From Daphnia pulex (taxonomy: Eukaryota; Arthropoda; Branchiopoda; Diplostraca; Daphniidae), in the NCBI RefSeq assembly GCF_021134715.1, contig NC_060025.1, positions 5,022,001 to 5,086,000 of the forward strand: a DNA stretch of 64,000 bases, given 5' to 3'. Made by a program: the position numbers and the translations under genes. The notes beneath the pieces were generated by a model. The model worked only from the letters and a program-made list of their open reading frames with translations. It made no database searches and was not told the DNA's origin. The first letter of the stretch is position 1, and each line of letters opens with the position of its first letter. This document shows, piece by piece, positions 63,717-64,000 of this stretch.

Positions 63717-64000
63717 TTACGTTACGAAAGAAGCAGACAACGTAAATAATAACAAAAAAGACAAGCCCTATCGGCCACTTCGCACACTTCGTACCCTGTT
63801 CCGGCCACAAGCAAAAGTGTAGCCGTGATTGTGGACTAAGTAGTACATATGTAGTGAGACCATGTTGACAGAAACTCGGGGTCAGTAGGGATAGGGCTAA
63901 AAGGATAGGACATGCGAAACCAGTCTTCTTTATCTATGACCAGGTGGCGTGGACTGCCCTAGCTGCTATATACCTTCTTTTGCTTCCTTTCCTAGGGTCG
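63717..64000. repeat. Repeat end shared with 55.5 kb
   Basis: 63869-63940 repeats the 55503-55570 sequence (CTCGGGGTCAGTAGGGATAG onward) with one or two changes. 63938-63957 (CTTTATCTATGACCAGG) is the complement of a stretch near 55105-55124. Nothing else recognised. Confidence 0.7.

Overview
The window is nuclear DNA of an arthropod, most likely a crustacean of the Daphnia type. The evidence is genes with many short GT-AG introns, a TTAGG telomere-type array, and a dense mix of LTR, foldback, P/THAP-like and KDZ-like mobile elements. The organism is inferred from these traits only; no species marker was checked.

Layout. 1-9059 (+): two exons of a dpr-like immunoglobulin-domain gene, split inside one Ig domain by a 7.7 kb intron that holds a repeat cluster (Helitron-like end, dispersed modules, GC-rich hairpin, TTAGG array, palindromic minisatellite). 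9060-21186: non-coding, rich in microsatellites. 21187-24988 (+): complete seven-exon MFSD6-like transporter. 26.6-34.9 kb: a transposon graveyard with a TA-flanked palindromic MITE, decayed Ty3/gypsy pol, an open Gag-like ORF, a tRNA-derived SINE-like unit, a decayed BLM-like RecQ helicase copy and decayed Ty1/copia pol. 36117-41211 (-): a complete, very young Ty1/copia element with identical 289-bp LTRs, a 5-bp target duplication, and a 1376-residue Gag-Pol frame that is open only if two short introns in gag are spliced.

43328-43924 is a 597-bp foldback element. 44933-48040 (-) is a complete 15-exon mcm7; head-to-head with it at 49131-49748 (+) is a mitochondrial single-stranded DNA-binding protein gene. 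Their shared 1.1-kb spacer holds an E2F-like site and a MITE. 51226-54243 carries the 3' parts of two convergent genes, RNF113/CWC24 (+) and unc-45 (-). Both lack their 5' exons at the outer edges and both carry a nonsense codon, which suggests one transplanted duplicate segment. 55-64 kb is repeat-rich: THAP-like remnants with duplicated exons, a 2.7-kb inverted-repeat element inserted in a relative of itself with a 9-bp target duplication, and an inverted copy whose upstream exons encode a cysteine cluster resembling those near KDZ transposases.

Functionally, mcm7 (replicative helicase) and mtSSB (mitochondrial DNA maintenance) form a divergent replication pair. The transporter and Ig gene are ordinary host genes. 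Most of the rest is transposon-derived. The most unusual items are the intron-bearing young copia element and the self-nested cysteine-cluster family.
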